36,933 bases of DNA from positions 1 through 36,933 of the forward strand of contig CAIOKE010000259.1 in assembly GCA_903858815.1 (NCBI GenBank). The letters run 5' to 3'. The stretch comes from an uncultured Planctomycetaceae bacterium (GTDB lineage Bacteria > Planctomycetota > Planctomycetia > Planctomycetales > Planctomycetaceae). Both the position numbers and the translations under genes were made by a program. The notes under the pieces are model-generated. The model had not been told where the DNA came from, searched no databases, and was given only the letters and a program-made list of their open reading frames with translations. This document shows positions 34,297 through 36,933 of this stretch, piece after piece (the stretch's first letter is position 1; each line of letters opens with the position of its first letter).

Positions 34297-34755
34297 GTGA
34301 AATACTCCGTCGAAATCGTCATTGATCGGCCAATCGGCGTCGTCCTGCAGCTGTTTGAAGATGCTCAATCCCGCCCCTGCTGGCAACGCGGGCTGCAAAG
34401 CCAGAAACTGATCAGCGGTCAGCCCAATCAGGTCGGGGCACGCACGCGACTGGTCTTCCAGATGGGGAAACGACGCATCGAAATGATCGAAACCATCACG
34501 AATCGCAGGCTGCCCTACGAGTACGATGGCACCTACGAAGCACAGGGTGTCTTCAACAGTGTTCGCAATCGTTTCACCGCCGTGTCCGGTGCAGGAACTC
34601 AGTGGGTCTGCGAAAGTGAATTTCGCTTCTCCGGACTGTTCATGAAGTTCATTGGCCTCGTCTTCAGAAAGTCGTTCCCCGCACAAACACTGCAGCACAT
34701 GCAGGACTTCAGGGCATATATCGAACAGGGCACAGACGTACGCCATTCAACCTGA
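34297..34755 (+). CDS. SRPBCC-fold (polyketide cyclase-like) protein
   Basis: The 152-residue protein reads as an SRPBCC ligand-binding domain: MKYSVEIVIDRPIGVVLQLF at the start, VGARTRLVFQMGKRRIEMIE in the middle, LPYEYDGTYEAQGVFNSVRN as the typical strand pair, and a long C-terminal helix around KSFPAQTLQHMQDF. It starts with GTG; no ATG in frame offers a better start. It appears to be a single gene, convergent with the ABC permease gene with only 15 bases between the stops. It differs in sequence from the other SRPBCC protein in the window although both are 152 residues. Ligand unknown. Confidence 0.75.
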   Translation: MKYSVEIVIDRPIGVVLQLFEDAQSRPCWQRGLQSQKLISGQPNQVGARTRLVFQMGKRRIEMIETITNRRLPYEYDGTYEAQGVFNSVRNRFTAVSGAGTQWVCESEFRFSGLFMKFIGLVFRKSFPAQTLQHMQDFRAYIEQGTDVRHST

Positions 34756-34770
34756 ACAGGATCGTGGTCA

Positions 34771-35583
34771 TCAGACCGTGCAGATGCTGCGACGGTGGAA
34801 CACAATCAATGCCGCAGTCCACCAGATGGCCGCCAGACTCAGCAGCGTCAGCCCATCCTCACGCGGAAACTGATTGTTCTGAATCACAATCGCCGGACGG
34901 TAGTACTCCATAATCGACAGCCACGAAATCGTTTTCGCCCAGTCCTGAAACTGCGCCAGAAAATTCAGCAGAAACGACAGCAGCAGAATCGCAAAGACGA
35001 TACCCACCGCCCGGCCACGACGGTCGCTGCAGGCCGACAGCAAAAATGCCAGACTGCCAACTGCCAGATACACAGCACCCAGATTTCCCAGCACCAGCAA
35101 CGCACTGACAAACGGCAGACGCATCTCAGCGTGCACAAAACCCGAGGCAATCAGGTGACCCACACAGCCACTCCCAAGGATCAATACTCCACTCAGCAGC
35201 CAGCCGATCGTTTCCGCCAGAAAGATCTGCGTTCGTGTCACCGGCTGACACAACAGAAAATCGGCCGTCCCGCGATCAATCTCACCCGCCGGCATCCGCG
35301 AACAATACATCAGCTCATGAGCCCACAGCAGGGTCAGCAGTGTAGGATGAGTCCACAGGAAAGCCTGCGATAACTGCGACGAAATCTGATTGCCGGGATC
35401 CACGCCAAGTAACGCCGTAATCAGCGGCTTCACCATCGGCATGTTGTCGAAGACCTCGTGAATATTCCCCAGCACCTTCGGCAATAATGCCGTTAGCAGT
35501 CCCATAATCAGACACAGACCCAGACAAAACCAGATCACCGGCCAGAACACTTCCGTCAGGATCTTCGACAATAGCCCCCTCAT
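34771..35583 (-). CDS. ABC-2 type transporter permease
   Basis: The 270-residue membrane protein has about six hydrophobic helices (residues 13-35, 82-98, 128-150, 160-185, 193-212 and 248-262). It contains the ABC-2 hallmark EIDRGTADFLLCQPVTRTQIF, in which a loop before a membrane helix contacts the ATPase (quoted here by its key part; about residues 100-120). Its start overlaps the ATPase stop (ATGA at 35580-35583), so the two form one exporter operon. ABC-2 exporters of this kind move drugs, lipids or polysaccharides; this substrate is unknown. Confidence 0.87.
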   Translation of the reverse strand: MRGLLSKILTEVFWPVIWFCLGLCLIMGLLTALLPKVLGNIHEVFDNMPMVKPLITALLGVDPGNQISSQLSQAFLWTHPTLLTLLWAHELMYCSRMPAGEIDRGTADFLLCQPVTRTQIFLAETIGWLLSGVLILGSGCVGHLIASGFVHAEMRLPFVSALLVLGNLGAVYLAVGSLAFLLSACSDRRGRAVGIVFAILLLSFLLNFLAQFQDWAKTISWLSIMEYYRPAIVIQNNQFPREDGLTLLSLAAIWWTAALIVFHRRSICTV

Positions 35584-36542
35584 GCCGAAACTCCTGCGTC
35601 ATCACCCGCATAACAGCTGCGGAACAGGATCTCCAGCGAAGGTGCACCAATCGAGACGTCCGCAAAACCCTGCCCCGCCGCCCAACCCAGAAATGAACCA
35701 CTGTGTCCCGTCAGCTCCAGCAGACACGTGCGGGACGATAACCCCGGAGGAATACTGAGCAGATCACGCTGCAGTGCAGGCACAGCTGCGTTCTGTTCGG
35801 GCTGCCACAACACTCGCACCCCCTCAGGCCAGCTGCTGGGGACAGCTTGCTGATGCTGCAGCTGAATCTGAATCCGTCGCGGCGCCCGAGCCTTGAGCGC
35901 ACTGAGCGAATCAGATTCCACAAGACAGCCACCCCGGATCATCGCGATGCGGTCACACAACGACTCCACTTCACTCAGAGTATGACTGGAAAACAGAATC
36001 GTTCGCCCCTCCGACGCCGCCTCACGCAGACACAACATCAGGGTATCCTGCATCAACGGATCCAGACCACTGGTCGGCTCATCCAGAATCAACAGCCGCG
36101 GCTGAATCGCCAGAGCCAACACCAGCGCCACCTTCTGCCGATTCCCTCGCGACATCTTACGGACCGCAAGATCAGGCTCCAGCCGGAAACGCTCCGCCAG
36201 CTGCACACCGGATGACCGCAGACAACGCCCGTGAATCTGCGACAGAATCCGCAAGCCCCGCTGCAGCGTCAGCCACGGATAAAGTCGTACGTCACCCGCC
36301 ACATAACCCACTTCCCGACGAATCACCGCACCGTCCCGCCAACAGTCCAGACCAAAGATCCTTGCCTGACCGGAGGAGGCCTTCAACAGACCCATCAAAA
36401 TCCGAATCGTCGTCGATTTCCCAGCACCATTCGGACCCAGAAAACCAAAAATCTCACCCGCTTCAACCTGCAGCGACACATCCTGAATCCCACGGCGAAG
36501 ACCGTAAGACATAGTCAAACCGCTGGTTTCAAGCACCGACAT
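35580..36542 (-). CDS. ABC transporter ATP-binding protein (ABC-2 type)
   Basis: The 320-residue ATPase has Walker A GPNGAGKST (36-44), a Q-loop region, the signature motif KMSRGNRQKVAL, Walker B LLILDEPTSGLDP and the switch His in FSSHTLSEVE. A C-terminal domain of about 110 residues follows, typical of NatA/CcmA-like exporters paired with ABC-2 permeases. The open frame continues 15 codons upstream, but ATG 36542 starts the normal MSVLETSGLTMSYG beginning. The permease gene follows with a 4-bp overlap. Likely role: powering export of an unidentified compound. Confidence 0.95.
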   Translation of the reverse strand: MSVLETSGLTMSYGLRRGIQDVSLQVEAGEIFGFLGPNGAGKSTTIRILMGLLKASSGQARIFGLDCWRDGAVIRREVGYVAGDVRLYPWLTLQRGLRILSQIHGRCLRSSGVQLAERFRLEPDLAVRKMSRGNRQKVALVLALAIQPRLLILDEPTSGLDPLMQDTLMLCLREAASEGRTILFSSHTLSEVESLCDRIAMIRGGCLVESDSLSALKARAPRRIQIQLQHQQAVPSSWPEGVRVLWQPEQNAAVPALQRDLLSIPPGLSSRTCLLELTGHSGSFLGWAAGQGFADVSIGAPSLEILFRSCYAGDDAGVSA

Positions 36543-36933
36543 GTGGCTGATCACAGACGAAAAGAAAAATAGCCCCCACCACGCCAACTCCTGATCATAG
36601 ACCAGACCTGACGCAGAGACCAGCAGCTATTCAAAGACTGCAGGTCTCAAGGCCCACCCCACACCGGCTCACCCCACCAATCCACCAAACACCAAACACC
36701 AACCACCAACCACCAACCACCCAACCATTGCGAACAAGGCCAAAGGAGCCGGGAATCCTCGCCACCGCTCGATGCCCCTCATCATTCCCCCCAGCATCAA
36801 TATCGCACCAACACGTCGATCGCCCGCGAATCAGGAACCTCCCAGCTGCCACGTCCCGGTCTGTGTCACTCACAACACCGCTCGATTACAATCCCGCACC
36901 CTCGCCTCCTTTCACCCGTTCACAGAAGATCTC
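36543..36933. other. Gene-free end of window
   Basis: These 391 bases lie upstream of the minus-strand ABC operon and hold no gene I can support. An 80-codon minus frame (36631-36873) is largely the translation of a low-complexity heptamer repeat and is rejected. The end carries TTACAATCCCGCAC (36886-36899), similar to the TACAAT before the AlgH gene, which may be a promoter for a gene beyond the window. Confidence 0.6.
36687..36721. repeat. Five tandem heptamers AAACACC / AACCACC
   Basis: Two copies of AAACACC (36687-36700) are followed by three copies of AACCACC (36701-36721), flanked by similar CCAACCA sequence. The minus strand is a G-rich GGTGGTT repeat with paired GG steps. It is a microsatellite-like low-complexity tract about 150 bases upstream of the ABC operon. 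Confidence 0.9.

Noticed and set aside
35580-36542. Signature motif SRGNRQKV as an unusual ABC ATPase feature
   Set aside because: This variant of LSGGQ is common in ATPases paired with ABC-2 permeases.
36687-36727. Possible CRISPR-like repeat array
   Set aside because: Units are only 7 bases and directly adjacent, with no spacers; it is a simple tandem repeat.
36631-36873. 80-codon minus-strand frame near the window end
   Set aside because: Most of its sequence is a translation of the heptamer repeat (GWVVGGWWLVFGVWW); not a credible protein.

Overview
The window looks like a chromosomal segment of a Planctomycetota bacterium. The clearest marker is a Planctomycete-type cytochrome c protein (heme motif plus DUF1549/DUF1553 regions) followed by a secreted sulfatase. 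Supporting signs are a high G+C content with heavy CTG/CAG use, very large secreted proteins, and many small groups of unlinked housekeeping genes. No rRNA, tRNA, CRISPR array, phage or intact insertion sequence was found.

Left part (1-5300): four plus-strand genes, closely spaced or overlapping, encode a YceI-like lipid-binding protein, a SAM methyltransferase, an ICMT/NnrU-like membrane methyltransferase and an RND/MMPL exporter. Together they look like the tail of a lipid or polyketide modification and export operon that begins upstream of the window. A decayed ISL3-type transposase fragment follows.

Middle part (5300-17300): a secreted TPR protein (minus) and cysK (plus, with a strong intrinsic terminator); a minus-strand lutA-lutB group with an SRPBCC protein and a small membrane protein but no lutC; an AlgH/YqgE protein; fabH with an N-terminal extension; a plus-strand cupin / macrodomain / alpha-beta hydrolase group; a TPR lipoprotein; and tgt.

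Right part (17400-33800): a long minus-strand block. It starts with two translationally coupled genes for giant secreted, beta-rich, membrane-anchored proteins (1168 and 2696 aa), followed by the Planctomycete cytochrome and the sulfatase. By hand alignment, the two giant proteins hold three collinear copies of one roughly 800-residue module. I do not recognise this module, and it is the best candidate for an undescribed envelope system. The last 3 kb carries a second SRPBCC protein (plus) and an ABC-2 exporter (ATPase plus permease, minus), then a gene-free end with a heptamer repeat.

All functions are read from motifs and remembered family features; no database search was run.
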